From Segatella buccae ATCC 33574 (GTDB lineage: Bacteria; Bacteroidota; Bacteroidia; Bacteroidales; Bacteroidaceae), in assembly GCF_000184945.1 (NCBI RefSeq), contig NZ_GL586311.1, positions 1,838,598 to 1,902,597 of the forward strand: a DNA stretch of 64,000 nt, given 5' to 3'. Numbering within the stretch: position 1 is the stretch's first letter; every line of letters begins with the position of its first letter. The translations under genes and the position numbers were made by a program. The notes below the pieces were generated by a model. It saw only the letters and a list, made by a program, of their open reading frames with translations. It searched no databases and was not told the origin of the DNA. Positions 53,556 to 61,440 of the stretch are shown here, one piece after another.

Positions 53556-54417
53556 TTAGTGGTGTCTTGTCACGAATCGATAGGCCCATTCCCACAGACA
53601 GACTCCTGCGAGGGCTGTCAAGATGCCGAGCAGGACATCGATGATGTAATGGTGACCCGTGTAGACGGCTGTCCACCAGATGCCGACACAGATGAAAGCC
53701 GCCCCCCCCCGTCACATATCGGCGCTGCCGGCTCATGGCTGCATAGATGGTGGTGACGAGCATGTAGGCTGCATGTAGGCTGGGCACGGCGGCAAATACA
53801 TTGGCATTTTTGCCATATAGAGCGTGGAAGACGGGCAGACCGGTCATGGCATCCCAACGGCCGAGGCCGGCCACGTTGCCGGGCGTGTGAAGAATGGGGG
53901 TGAAACCGTAGTGCATGGCATACCAAGGTGGGGCGGCCGGATGGATGTAGTAGCCTACGAAACCGAGCCAGTTGACGAGCAGGAAGGCCCATGAGAAACG
54001 CAAGAACCAACGCCGCCGGCGCGTGGCATAGAGGTAAATGGCAAACCCGATGGGCACGGGCACCCAACAGAGGTAGAAGATGCCGGCCATGAAGTCAGCT
54101 GCCGGTGTGTGGTGGATGGCGAAATATTCGCTTGGGATGAGTGCCCTGTCGCGCACGATGGCAGCTGCCGACCTTGGGCAAGCGACTTCCAACTGCTGTC
54201 TCCAAGTGGTCGGGTCGGTTTCTATGCCAAAGAAGTGCTTTTCTGTGGTATAGAGACTGCTCACATCAATGGCGTTGACTTGGTAGTTGGGGTAGAGACG
54301 CATGGCATCGTAGGTCACGGCAAAGAGCACCCACGGGAGAAAGAAAACAGCCGGCCGACGGGTCTTCCTCCATGCCAGCATGAGGGCGAAAACAAAGATG
54401 AGGTATAATGATGTCAT
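53556..54417 (-). pseudogene. AUR1/PAP2-like inositol-phosphoceramide-synthase candidate, frameshifted at a G9 tract
   Basis: As sequenced, the frame runs 53497-54417 (306 residues) but loses its family sequence after about residue 238. Removing one G from the run of nine (plus-strand C9, 53702-53710) restores 286 residues: ...TG-GAAFICVGIWW, then TGHHYIIDVLLG and the end FVTRHH, with TAA at 53556-53558. The PAP2/AUR1 blocks are PSLHAAY (about residue 217, intact) and HHYIID (about 258, lost in the current frame). AUR1-type enzymes move phosphoinositol to ceramide. Several membrane helices are present. It is last in the pgpA-gtrA-CDP-alcohol-transferase operon. It is either a broken gene, a phase-variable one, or a sequencing error. 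Confidence 0.75.
53702..53710. repeat. Homopolymer tract (C9 on plus, G9 on minus)
   Basis: Nine identical bases inside the AUR1-like gene. Lengths of 8 or 11 keep the full frame; 9 and 10 do not. No other G/C run this long was noticed inside a gene in this window. Confidence 0.85.
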
Positions 54418-54468
54418 GTCGGTTATCCTTTGATGGGGACGGATTGTCGGGCCGGTGTTGGATGTCTC

Positions 54469-55134
54469 CTATCGGTCTTTCAATTCCTTATGGCAATGGG
54501 CCACGCGCCAAAAGGCTGTGATGTTGGCCAAAATGGCGATGACTGTCATGCCGCCGGCAAGCCACCACAGATTTTCCGTGAGCCCGGCAAGGATGGCTAC
54601 AAAAGCCGTTACCACCACACGCTCGGGCCGTTGCATGAGTCCCACCTTGCATTCTATGCCGAGCCCTTCGGCCCGGGCCCTCACATAGCTCACCATGACC
54701 GACCCGATCATGGCTGCAAAGGTGGTTATTCCCATCCAAAACCAACCGGCCTGAATGAATATCAGGCAGATACCGAAGAGACTGATGAGTTCGCTGTAGC
54801 GGTCGAGTGTGGAGTCCCATAGGGCCCCGAAAGTGCTCGACATGTTGCCCAGGCGTGCCAACCGACCGTCTATCATGTCGAACAAGCCGGCAAAGAGTAT
54901 CACGGCACCGCCCCAACCCAGCAGTTGGAAAGCCGCCATGGTGTTGTCGGAGGCATTGATGGCCTCGTCGTTGAACTGCATGGCACTCTTGACAAAAAGG
55001 GCCGCTGCTACGATGTTGCCCACAAAACCGATAAAAGTTATGATGTTGGGGGTAAGTCCCACCTTGATCATGGCTTTGATGAGGGGATTGATTACCCAAT
55101 AAATGACTTTCTGAAGGAAATCTCGATAATTCAT
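54469..55134 (-). CDS. CDP-alcohol phosphatidyltransferase (phosphatidylinositol-phosphate-synthase-like)
   Basis: 221 residues with about six membrane helices. The family signature is complete: DMIDGRLAR followed by G...D...D in [13 protein letters not shown] (about residues 85-110). With CDP-diacylglycerol as donor and an inositol phosphate as acceptor, such an enzyme makes phosphatidylinositol phosphate; the acceptor is inferred from ino1 nearby and from the Bacteroides homologue BT1523. ATG 55134 is preferred over a TTG three codons earlier, which would lie almost on the stop of the GtrA-like gene. The AUR1-like gene follows after 51 bases. Confidence 0.88.
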   Translation of the reverse strand: MNYRDFLQKVIYWVINPLIKAMIKVGLTPNIITFIGFVGNIVAAALFVKSAMQFNDEAINASDNTMAAFQLLGWGGAVILFAGLFDMIDGRLARLGNMSSTFGALWDSTLDRYSELISLFGICLIFIQAGWFWMGITTFAAMIGSVMVSYVRARAEGLGIECKVGLMQRPERVVVTAFVAILAGLTENLWWLAGGMTVIAILANITAFWRVAHCHKELKDR

Positions 55135-55146
55135 ATCTGACAATTA

Positions 55147-55599
55147 TTAGTATTCGTTGTTTGTGCCATTCCGGGGCAAAGGCGGGTGTTGGAGGGGATC
55201 TTTTTCCTTGAAAACAAATTTGCGTTGGGCCGGATAATTGATGAATATGGCCACGAGAAGGGCCATCAGACACTTCACAATGATGAAGTAGCGTGCCCCC
55301 ACATGGTTGGTGATGAGGTTGGTTCCGCCCCCATTGAGCGTCAGACTGACGACCCAGACGAGAAAATAACGCCAGGCCACCTGCTTCTTTTTACGGTTGC
55401 TTTGTCTGAAGACATAGCGGTAGTTGATGCAACAGTTGGTCACACCGCCACTGAACACCCCGATAAGATTGGCCCAGACATAGCTTAGCACGTTCAGATC
55501 GGTCAGCCCGATGGCCAGTCCGAAATCGACAATTCCGGCCATTGATGCGCTCATTTCCGCTTTGCTGAGCAACCATAGCTCATGTTTCAGATGACCCAT
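55147..55599 (-). CDS. GtrA-like membrane protein
   Basis: 150 residues with four hydrophobic helices, matching the GtrA family (lipid-linked sugar translocation or membrane partner). Typical blocks: SMAGIVDFGLAIGL, NLIGVFSGGVTNCCINYRYVF and the closing INYPAQRKFVFKEK. A GtrA-like gene also sits in the Bacteroides inositol-lipid cluster, suggesting a part in moving an inositol-lipid intermediate, which is inference. It overlaps the PgpA-like gene by 13 bases and ends 12 bases before the transferase start. Confidence 0.83.
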   Translation of the reverse strand: MGHLKHELWLLSKAEMSASMAGIVDFGLAIGLTDLNVLSYVWANLIGVFSGGVTNCCINYRYVFRQSNRKKKQVAWRYFLVWVVSLTLNGGGTNLITNHVGARYFIIVKCLMALLVAIFINYPAQRKFVFKEKDPLQHPPLPRNGTNNEY

Positions 55600-56105
55600 C
55601 CCGGAATGTTGCCAATGATTGATAACACGATAAGCGCATAGAGTCCGCCGAGCAAGTCATCGGCAATCACCCAAAAAGCACCGGTCTTCCGGTCGAGTCG
55701 CTTGATGCCCAAAGGTTTCACAATGTCGAAGAATCTGAACAGCACAAGTGCGGCCAGTGCCATCCATATCCGGTTTTCAATCTCAAAGAAAGGGGCGGCC
55801 AGCAAGGCAGTCCATTGTCCCACCATCTCGTCGACCACCACCCGAGAAGGGTCTTCGCCCCATATCGGCATCAACTTGGCGGTGGCCCAAACACCCAGCA
55901 CACTGAAAAGGAGGATGAGGGCCACGGTGAAAGCCTCAAGCACCGCGATGGGGACCACATAGGCCAAGCCCACCCAGATGATGCCGGCCAACACGGAACC
56001 GGCCGTTCCGGGGCCCCAAGGCCAAAAACCGCTGCCGAAACCGGTGCCTATTATCACGGGGAGGAGCGGTGCCTTTTGGTCAGAAATGTTTCCTTTGTTG
56101 TTCAT
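55587..56105 (-). CDS. PgpA-type phosphatase
   Basis: 172 residues. PgpA enzymes remove phosphate from phosphatidylglycerol phosphate. Family landmarks are GTGFGSGFWPWGPGTAGS, the metal/phosphate-binding DPSRVVVDEMVGQW (about residue 86) and RFFDIVKPLGIKRLD near the end. In this cluster the more likely substrate is phosphatidylinositol phosphate, as proposed for the Bacteroides homologue; this is inference from context. ATG 56105 is preferred because a TATTTTTG box lies at 56114-56121, leaving only a few leader bases; the open frame to 56144 starts upstream of that box. It leads the minus-strand operon. Confidence 0.85.
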   Translation of the reverse strand: MNNKGNISDQKAPLLPVIIGTGFGSGFWPWGPGTAGSVLAGIIWVGLAYVVPIAVLEAFTVALILLFSVLGVWATAKLMPIWGEDPSRVVVDEMVGQWTALLAAPFFEIENRIWMALAALVLFRFFDIVKPLGIKRLDRKTGAFWVIADDLLGGLYALIVLSIIGNIPGWVI

Positions 56106-56113
56106 TTGCTCTG

Positions 56114-56121
56114 CAAAAATA
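56114..56121 (-). promoter_or_regulatory. -7 box of the PgpA-like operon
   Basis: TATTTTTG on the minus strand, nine bases before the ATG; the transcript would be nearly leaderless. Confidence 0.45.
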
Positions 56122-56175
56122 ATAGAAAAAACGTGAATATCCAAAAAGTTTTCCTGCTTTTCACAATATTATATA

Positions 56176-56183
56176 TAACTTTG
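56176..56183 (+). promoter_or_regulatory. -7 box of the DUF5686 gene
   Basis: TAACTTTG, followed by CACCCG; transcription would start near 56190. Confidence 0.55.
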
Positions 56184-56225
56184 CACCCGTTTTTATAGTG
56201 ATAGAATAAGGTAAAATAGAGAGTT

Positions 56226-58784
56226 TTGAAAATCAGAATCAGCATACTTCTCATGTTGCTTTCCCTCTGTTTGTCGGTGAAAGCACAAATCAACGGTCGT
56301 GTGGTGGATGCCAATGGCTATGCCATTCCTTATGCCAGTGTGGCGTATAAAGGCCATCAGGTGGCTGTTTCGAGTGATGTGGAGGGCCGTTTCACGATAG
56401 AGCGCCACAACGGGTGGGTGCTCACCATCAGCAGTTTGGGGTTCAAGTCGCAGGCACTCAAGGTGGACAATGACACGAAGAACCTTGAAATCAAACTCAA
56501 GGAGGACAGTCATAAGCTTGATGAGGTGGTGGTGAAATCGCGTCGGGGCAAGTATTCGCGCAAAGACAATCCGGCCGTGGAGCTGATGCGCCGTGTGATA
56601 GCGGCCAAAAAGAAGACAGATCTGCAGAACCACGACTACTACCAGTATGACAAATACCAGAAACTGACGATGGCTGTCAACGACATCAAGCCTGAGCAGT
56701 TGGAGAACGGCTTTTTCAAGAAGCGCCAGTACCTCATTGACCAAGTGGAGGTGTCGCCCTACAACAACAAACTCACACTCCCGCTCTCGGTAGACGAAAC
56801 CGTGACCCAGCATCTCTATCGCAAGAATCCGCACAAGGAGCGCGACATCATCAAAGGCCAACAGAGCACGGGTATTGGAAACATCTTGCAGACGGGCGAT
56901 GTGATCAACACTACTTTGAAGGAACTGTTCACCGATGTAGACATCTACGACGACCACGTCCGGTTGCTTCAATATCCCTTTCCGTCACCGATAGGCAGGA
57001 CAGCCATATCGTTTTATCATTTTTACATCGAAGACACGGTCTATGTGGACCGTGACTTGTGTTACCATTTGCAGTTTATTCCCGCCAACTCCCAGGACTT
57101 CGGCTTCCGTGGCGAACTCTATGTGCTGGCCGACTCGTCGCTCCACGTGAAGCGATGCAACCTCTTCATGCCCCACAACTCCGATGTGAACTGGGTGGAC
57201 AACATGAAGATAGAACAGGAATATACCAAGCTTGACAACGGCGAGTGGGTGCTTACCAAAGACGACATGGTGGCCGAACTCTCCATCACGAACTATCTCT
57301 CCAAGTTGCTTGTGGTGCGCAACACGCGGCTGAGCGACTATCAGTTTGCCGAAATATCCCATCAGCTGCTGCGGGGCAAGGCTCTTGTCAAGCACGATGC
57401 CGAGGCTATGAACCGCGACGAGAGTTTCTGGAAAGACTATCGGTCGGTGGATTTGACCAAGAGCGAGTCGTCGATGAATCAGTTTATCCACCGGCTTGAG
57501 AACTCCAAGGGATGGAAATGGATTATCGTCAGCGTGCGGGCACTGATGGAAAACTATGTGGAGACGGGCAGGAAAGACGCAAAGAGCAAGTTCGACTTTG
57601 GTCCCATCAACACCTTCCTTTCCAAAAACTATGTCGACGGCATACGCTTGCGGTTGGCCGGGCGCACCATGGCTGCCCTCAATCCGCATTTCTTTTGGAA
57701 CGGTTATGGAGCGTACGGCACCGACTCCAAGCGTTGGTACTACGGCAGTGAGTTTACCTATTCATTCAACAAGAAGAAGAGTTCGTCTTTTGAGTTTCCG
57801 CAACGCAACATCATCTTTGAGAGCAGCAAAGACGTGATGTCGCCTTCCGACAAGAATCTGCTTCACAACAAGGATAATATCTTCATGACATTCCGCGCCT
57901 CGACACAGAAAGAGATGTATCTCTTCAACCGCCAGAAGCTGTCGTTTGTCTATGAAACCGACTGGGGATTCTCGTTCAGGGCAGGTGTCAAAACCGAGAG
58001 CAACGAGACTGTGGGCGACCTGCACTATTGGCTCGGGCCGTCGACAGCCAATATGAAACGCATCGCCAACGGGCGCGTCGTGGGGCGGGAGGTCAAGAAA
58101 ATCCGCATGTCGGAGGTTTCACTGGGATTCAAATATCATCCCGGTGTGACATACGTCAACACCAAACAGCAGCGTTTGCCCATCAATCTCGATTCTCCCG
58201 AGTTTTGGGTTGTACACCGTGCGGGATTCAAACATTTCCTCGGTGGGCAGTACAACAGCAACATCACCGAACTTGGTTTCTACAAGCGTCAGTGGCTGGG
58301 CAGTTGGGGATATGTGGACATTCATGCCAAGGGGGAGGCGCAATGGAACAAGGTGCCCTTCCCGCTGCTTGTCCTTCCCCCCATCAACTTGAGCTATTTT
58401 GAGCATGAGAACACCTTCAACCTCATGCGCGATTGGGAATTTCTCAACGACCGTCAGCTGTTCTGGGCTGTGTGTTGGGATATGAACGGTAAACTGCTCA
58501 ACCGCATTCCACTTGTCAAGCGGCTTAAATGGCGCGAATATTTTGCCCTCAAAGGCATGATGGGTACGCTTACTTCCAAGAACAATCCCGACTACGACGA
58601 CAACCTTTTCCGCTTCCCCACCGGAGCACACCGCATGGACGGCCAGCCCTACTGGGAGGCTGTGGCAGGTGTGCACAACATTTTTAAATTCTTCTCTATG
58701 GAATATGTGCGCCGCTTATCCTATCTCCACAATGAGAAAATTGACAAGTGGGGCATCCGCTTTGGCTTTGACATGACTTTCTGA
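56226..58784 (+). CDS. DUF5686 outer-membrane protein with carboxypeptidase-regulatory-like domain
   Basis: 852 residues. Signal peptide MKIRISILLMLLSLCLSVKAQ, then a carboxypeptidase-regulatory-like beta sandwich (about 22-100: INGRVVDANGYAIPYASVAY, LTISSLGFKSQ), a linker KLDEVVVKSRRGKYSRKDNPAVELMRRVI and the DUF5686 region with many beta strands and an aromatic C-terminus (IRFGFDMTF). It is probably an outer-membrane barrel; function unknown. The start codon is TTG (56226): it gives a proper basic n-region, whereas the next ATG would leave only a ten-residue hydrophobic stub. The TAACTTTG box 42 bases upstream agrees. Confidence 0.85.
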   Translation: MKIRISILLMLLSLCLSVKAQINGRVVDANGYAIPYASVAYKGHQVAVSSDVEGRFTIERHNGWVLTISSLGFKSQALKVDNDTKNLEIKLKEDSHKLDEVVVKSRRGKYSRKDNPAVELMRRVIAAKKKTDLQNHDYYQYDKYQKLTMAVNDIKPEQLENGFFKKRQYLIDQVEVSPYNNKLTLPLSVDETVTQHLYRKNPHKERDIIKGQQSTGIGNILQTGDVINTTLKELFTDVDIYDDHVRLLQYPFPSPIGRTAISFYHFYIEDTVYVDRDLCYHLQFIPANSQDFGFRGELYVLADSSLHVKRCNLFMPHNSDVNWVDNMKIEQEYTKLDNGEWVLTKDDMVAELSITNYLSKLLVVRNTRLSDYQFAEISHQLLRGKALVKHDAEAMNRDESFWKDYRSVDLTKSESSMNQFIHRLENSKGWKWIIVSVRALMENYVETGRKDAKSKFDFGPINTFLSKNYVDGIRLRLAGRTMAALNPHFFWNGYGAYGTDSKRWYYGSEFTYSFNKKKSSSFEFPQRNIIFESSKDVMSPSDKNLLHNKDNIFMTFRASTQKEMYLFNRQKLSFVYETDWGFSFRAGVKTESNETVGDLHYWLGPSTANMKRIANGRVVGREVKKIRMSEVSLGFKYHPGVTYVNTKQQRLPINLDSPEFWVVHRAGFKHFLGGQYNSNITELGFYKRQWLGSWGYVDIHAKGEAQWNKVPFPLLVLPPINLSYFEHENTFNLMRDWEFLNDRQLFWAVCWDMNGKLLNRIPLVKRLKWREYFALKGMMGTLTSKNNPDYDDNLFRFPTGAHRMDGQPYWEAVAGVHNIFKFFSMEYVRRLSYLHNEKIDKWGIRFGFDMTF

Positions 58785-58855
58785 CCTAGCCGGTATCGGC
58801 TTCAAGCCGGTGTGACAGATAGAGCGAGAGGCCATCAGCCACATTCCAAAGAACT

Positions 58856-58896
58856 ATGCGTGCAAACGATTGCAAGGCGTTTGCACGCATTTTTTC
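58856..58896 (+). terminator. Terminator of the DUF5686 gene
   Basis: ATGCGTGCAAACG (58856-58868) pairs with CGTTTGCACGCAT (58878-58890); T6 follows (58891-58896). Confidence 0.85.
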
Positions 58897-58928
58897 TTCT
58901 TTTTGGTATCAACGAGGGAGATTCGTCG

Positions 58929-59238
58929 TATCTTTGCATCATCGAAGTGAAAGATATATACTTATTGTCGATTAAACATATACGAAGAGGTAAAAGTTAA
59001 GGTAGAGATTGTTTTTCGTGTCAATGGGTATCAGTCGAAGAGGTAGGAAGATTGTTGGAAGGTTGATAGAATAGTGAGAACAGATTAGGGTATTTAAGTG
59101 TTTGATAGTTTTGTAGTTTGTGTTTTAGTAGATTGATTGTTAGAATCAGAAAGTTTAGAAAGAAAAATAATTAGTTTTTGTTGATTTAGTGAGTTCAAAA
59201 TCCTCAGGCGCAGTGGTTGCGACTGAGGGTTTTATTTT
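58929..59238 (+). ncRNA. Candidate free-standing non-coding RNA, C-depleted
   Basis: A -7 box TATCTTTG (58929-58936), with a TTTG at 58902-58905, predicts a start near 58942. A strong terminator, CCTCAG-CGCA/TGCG-CTGAGG followed by TTTTATTTT (about 59202-59238), closes the unit, giving an RNA of about 295 bases. From 59041 to 59195 (155 bases) the plus strand has only two C. Stops are frequent in all plus-strand frames, so it is unlikely to be coding. It matches none of the structured RNAs I can recognise by motif (RNase P, tmRNA, SRP RNA). Confidence 0.55.
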
Positions 59239-59414
59239 ATGAGTCCATTGTTCGGTGGGAGAGTCTTCTTGCTTTGGGGGCTATTTTGATAGGGTTACGT
59301 TTCGTCCGGCTTTCTCTATATTTGCATTCACTGATGGCATAACTCTTGTGTCTTTCGCCTTCAGACTTTGGGCAATCGTTTGCACATGGAGATGATTTGT
59401 ATGTTGTCTTGAAT

Positions 59415-59765
59415 GTAAGAAAAAATCTTTGTCGATTTGCATTTTGGTCGTTTATTCACTATCTTTGCATTGGCAAGGGAAGCATGTAGGTGCTTCCCTT
59501 TTTTTAGCCCCTCCCCCCTGAAGGTGGCATTTCCCTGTCGTGGAGTGTTGTTTGGCCCAAGTGGCCTTGTCAAATGGCCTCTTTCACATTTTCGTTCGGC
59601 CCGAACGAGCTTCTGAGTGTGCCCGTTTTGCAATGTCGGTCGGGTTTGGTGGGAAAATTGATGGGCCCGATGGGGCTAATAAGGCAAATGGGATAAGATG
59701 GACAGAAGGGCGGGGATATATTGCGTGTAAGGCTTTTTCAAAAGTTTTAATGGTTCGTGCTATAC
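59415..59765 (+). repeat. Dispersed intergenic element, copy B
   Basis: Counterpart of 7165-7479. Head: TTTG, 20 bases, TATCTTTG (about 59456-59463), then hairpin AAGGGAAGCA/TGCTTCCCTT with T7. Core 31-mer at 59608-59638 (25 of 31 as in copy A), GGGAAAATTGATGGG, and end block 59742-59765 (23 of 24 as in A). Its end lies 18 bases from the stop of the convergent DUF4230 gene. Confidence 0.75.
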
Positions 59766-59783
59766 TGTCCGTGTAGGGCGCAT

Positions 59784-60431
59784 TCAATGTGGTCGTGCCT
59801 TGACAGTTTCGCCGCTAAAATCTATTTTCACCTTCTCGTGTCCCATCGAATTGAGCAAACGGGTAAACTGTTCTTGGGCATTGACCTGGGCTGTGGCGAT
59901 GTTGGCAGCGGTGAGGCAGCGTGCCTTCATTCGCTCGTATGCCCTGTTGTAAAGGGTTTCTCGGTCGGCATCGCTCCAAGAGCCGCTCTCGTAAAATGAT
60001 TGGGTGCGTGCTTCATCAATGAAGTCTTGGTCGAGAAGTTTCACCTGGGGGAGCGTGCAACGCAGCGTGTCCCCGTCTTCGGAGAGCCAATGGGGGCCCA
60101 GTTCGTGCAGATTGACGCCCAACCGGAGCGTTCCGTAGTAGATGCGGACGAGTTCGCTGTCGCCGAAGAAACCGTGCTTGACAGTGTCGATGAGTTCTTC
60201 GGTGTTGACGGAGAGGAACTCCCATTCGCCGATTTGCTCAATGGCTGTGATTTGAGTGGGGCTAAGACTTATCTTGTCATCCTTGCTGATAGTCAGTCGG
60301 TTGTCTTTGTTGAAATAATAGAGGGCCGTCATACCGGCTATGACAACAAGGATGATGGCCACCAGTGCGATGCCCACGGCCCCTGTCACGTTTTTCACAA
60401 AGCGTTGAAGATTATTATTGTGCTTTTCCAT
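59784..60431 (-). CDS. DUF4230 membrane-anchored protein
   Basis: 215 residues. One membrane helix (about 16-40) near the N-terminus and a soluble domain outside. The soluble part (LSPTQITAIEQIGEWEFLSVNTEELID, RIYYGTLRLGVNLHEL, LPQVKLLDQDFIDEARTQSFYE) fits DUF4230, a family of unknown role. The C-terminal helical stretch (ETLYNRAYERMKARCLTAANIATAQ) resembles the tail of SPFH-type proteins in style. It overlaps the preceding DUF4230 gene by 17 bases, so the two products probably act as partners. Confidence 0.82.
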   Translation of the reverse strand: MEKHNNNLQRFVKNVTGAVGIALVAIILVVIAGMTALYYFNKDNRLTISKDDKISLSPTQITAIEQIGEWEFLSVNTEELIDTVKHGFFGDSELVRIYYGTLRLGVNLHELGPHWLSEDGDTLRCTLPQVKLLDQDFIDEARTQSFYESGSWSDADRETLYNRAYERMKARCLTAANIATAQVNAQEQFTRLLNSMGHEKVKIDFSGETVKARPH

Positions 60432-61092
60432 ATTCGGTGGAATTGATGTTTAGGAAACTCTTGATTTCGCTTGGCGTGAACTCTTTACGGAAAGTCACAG
60501 TGATGTCTTTGTCCTCATATCCCATCTGTTCTATCAAGGGGATGAGCGTGTTGGCGGCACTTTGGCGGGCTTGCTCCATAATGTCCATGCGAGCGATGTC
60601 ATTGATGATGGCCTGACGGCCCTGCTGCTCATAGTTAGCCAGTTCCTCGTCAGTGAAGTTGCTGCGGGTGAGAGCCACATATTGCTTCACGTCCTTGTGG
60701 TCTATCTTCGTAGAAGTGAGATCCACCTTAGGGTCTGGGAGGGTGATTTCTATCTTTTTGCCTTGTCTGCGTACATTCTTTTCGGAGAATCCCGTGAAGT
60801 CGATATAGGTCTTGAGCGTGGCATCCATAGGGATGGCCACCTTTCTTTTGCCGGCCGGCAGATTGATGCTGAAATCCTTTTTGAAAAACGAGCCGTTGAG
60901 CTGCAGCTTGTCGTCGTGGGTCACGATCTTGTGTATTCTGAATTCGGAGGTGTACAGTTTGGAGCATTTCTGTATCTGCATCACCAGCAGCGGAATGGTG
61001 TCGATGTCTTCCGGCCCGTCTGGAGTTTTTCCCTTGCTGCACGACAGGAGCAGGACAGCAAGGAGAGCTGTATGGATGGCTATTCTTTTCAT
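60415..61092 (-). CDS. DUF4230 lipoprotein
   Basis: 225 residues. Lipobox LLLSC with Cys18 after MKRIAIHTALLAV. It has the same plan as its downstream partner: beta-rich start (LYTSEFRIHKIVTHDD), an IEITLPDPKVDLTSTKIDH segment parallel to LPQVKLLDQDFIDEA in the partner, and a helical end (GRQAIINDIARMDIMEQARQSAANTLIPLIEQMG). The two look like diverged duplicates, one lipid-anchored, one helix-anchored. A minus-strand TATCTTTG box at 61119-61126 lies 27 bases before the ATG. Function unknown. Confidence 0.8.
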   Translation of the reverse strand: MKRIAIHTALLAVLLLSCSKGKTPDGPEDIDTIPLLVMQIQKCSKLYTSEFRIHKIVTHDDKLQLNGSFFKKDFSINLPAGKRKVAIPMDATLKTYIDFTGFSEKNVRRQGKKIEITLPDPKVDLTSTKIDHKDVKQYVALTRSNFTDEELANYEQQGRQAIINDIARMDIMEQARQSAANTLIPLIEQMGYEDKDITVTFRKEFTPSEIKSFLNINSTEYGKAQ

Positions 61093-61118
61093 ACGGAAAT
61101 GAACTTTCGTTATGTGCG

Positions 61119-61126
61119 CAAAGATA
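61119..61126 (-). promoter_or_regulatory. -7 box of the DUF4230 pair
   Basis: TATCTTTG on the minus strand, 27 bases before the ATG at 61092. Confidence 0.6.
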
Positions 61127-61323
61127 ATAAAAAAATGTCAAAGTCTTAGTTTGGAGCCATTATTTTTAGGTTGTCCGTTAAACTTTATGCCTTCCGATAC
61201 GTCATGTAGTTATAATGGTCAAGAGATGCACTAATGTGCGAAAATGAATAGTGGTACAAGGATTGAACATCGGTGATATTATGTGAAAATCCGATAGGTT
61301 GATTGAGAAGGTATTCAGGTGAA

Positions 61324-61355
61324 GGCACCGGCTATGAATTTAGCCGGTGTCTTTT
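61324..61355 (+). terminator. Orphan plus-strand terminator between divergent genes
   Basis: CACCGGCTA (61326-61334) pairs with TAGCCGGTG (61341-61349), then TCTTTTT. The nearest genes diverge from here, so no annotated plus-strand gene uses it. The 348-base gap 61093-61440 otherwise holds only two promoters. Confidence 0.65.
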
Positions 61356-61384
61356 TGTCTGTTCCGCTTTTTTTATTAACTTTG
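61354..61384 (+). promoter_or_regulatory. Promoter of the DUF4738 gene
   Basis: TTTG (61354-61357), 19-base spacer, TAACTTTG (61377-61384). Its -33 box overlaps the T-run of the orphan terminator. Confidence 0.65.
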
Positions 61385-61440
61385 CAAACATGTTTACCTG
61401 TGGCAAGTCCTTGCTGCAAATCGTTATATGGCAATTACGT

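Larger units (their letters stand above)
58785..59783. other. Gene-free kilobase with orphan transcript signals and element B
   Basis: Holds, left to right, the DUF5686 terminator (58856-58896), a C-poor transcription unit (58929-59238), another -7-like box TATATTTG (59317-59324), and element copy B (59415-59765). Small frames across it, including a minus-strand frame at 59361-59633, lack coding support. Confidence 0.65.

Noticed and set aside
53497-54417. Taking the 306-residue frame of the AUR1-like gene as the real protein
   Set aside because: After the G9 run its sequence (SPLHHRCPARHLDSPRR...) has no membrane or family character, while the adjacent frame continues the family perfectly.
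59361-59633. A 90-residue minus-strand frame through element B
   Set aside because: The matching strand of copy A has stop codons in that frame, and the frame runs through the conserved hairpin, so the conservation is of DNA/RNA, not protein.
59540-59776. A 78-residue plus-strand frame inside element B
   Set aside because: Interrupted in copy A (TAG within the aligned core-downstream part) and has no homologue-like features.
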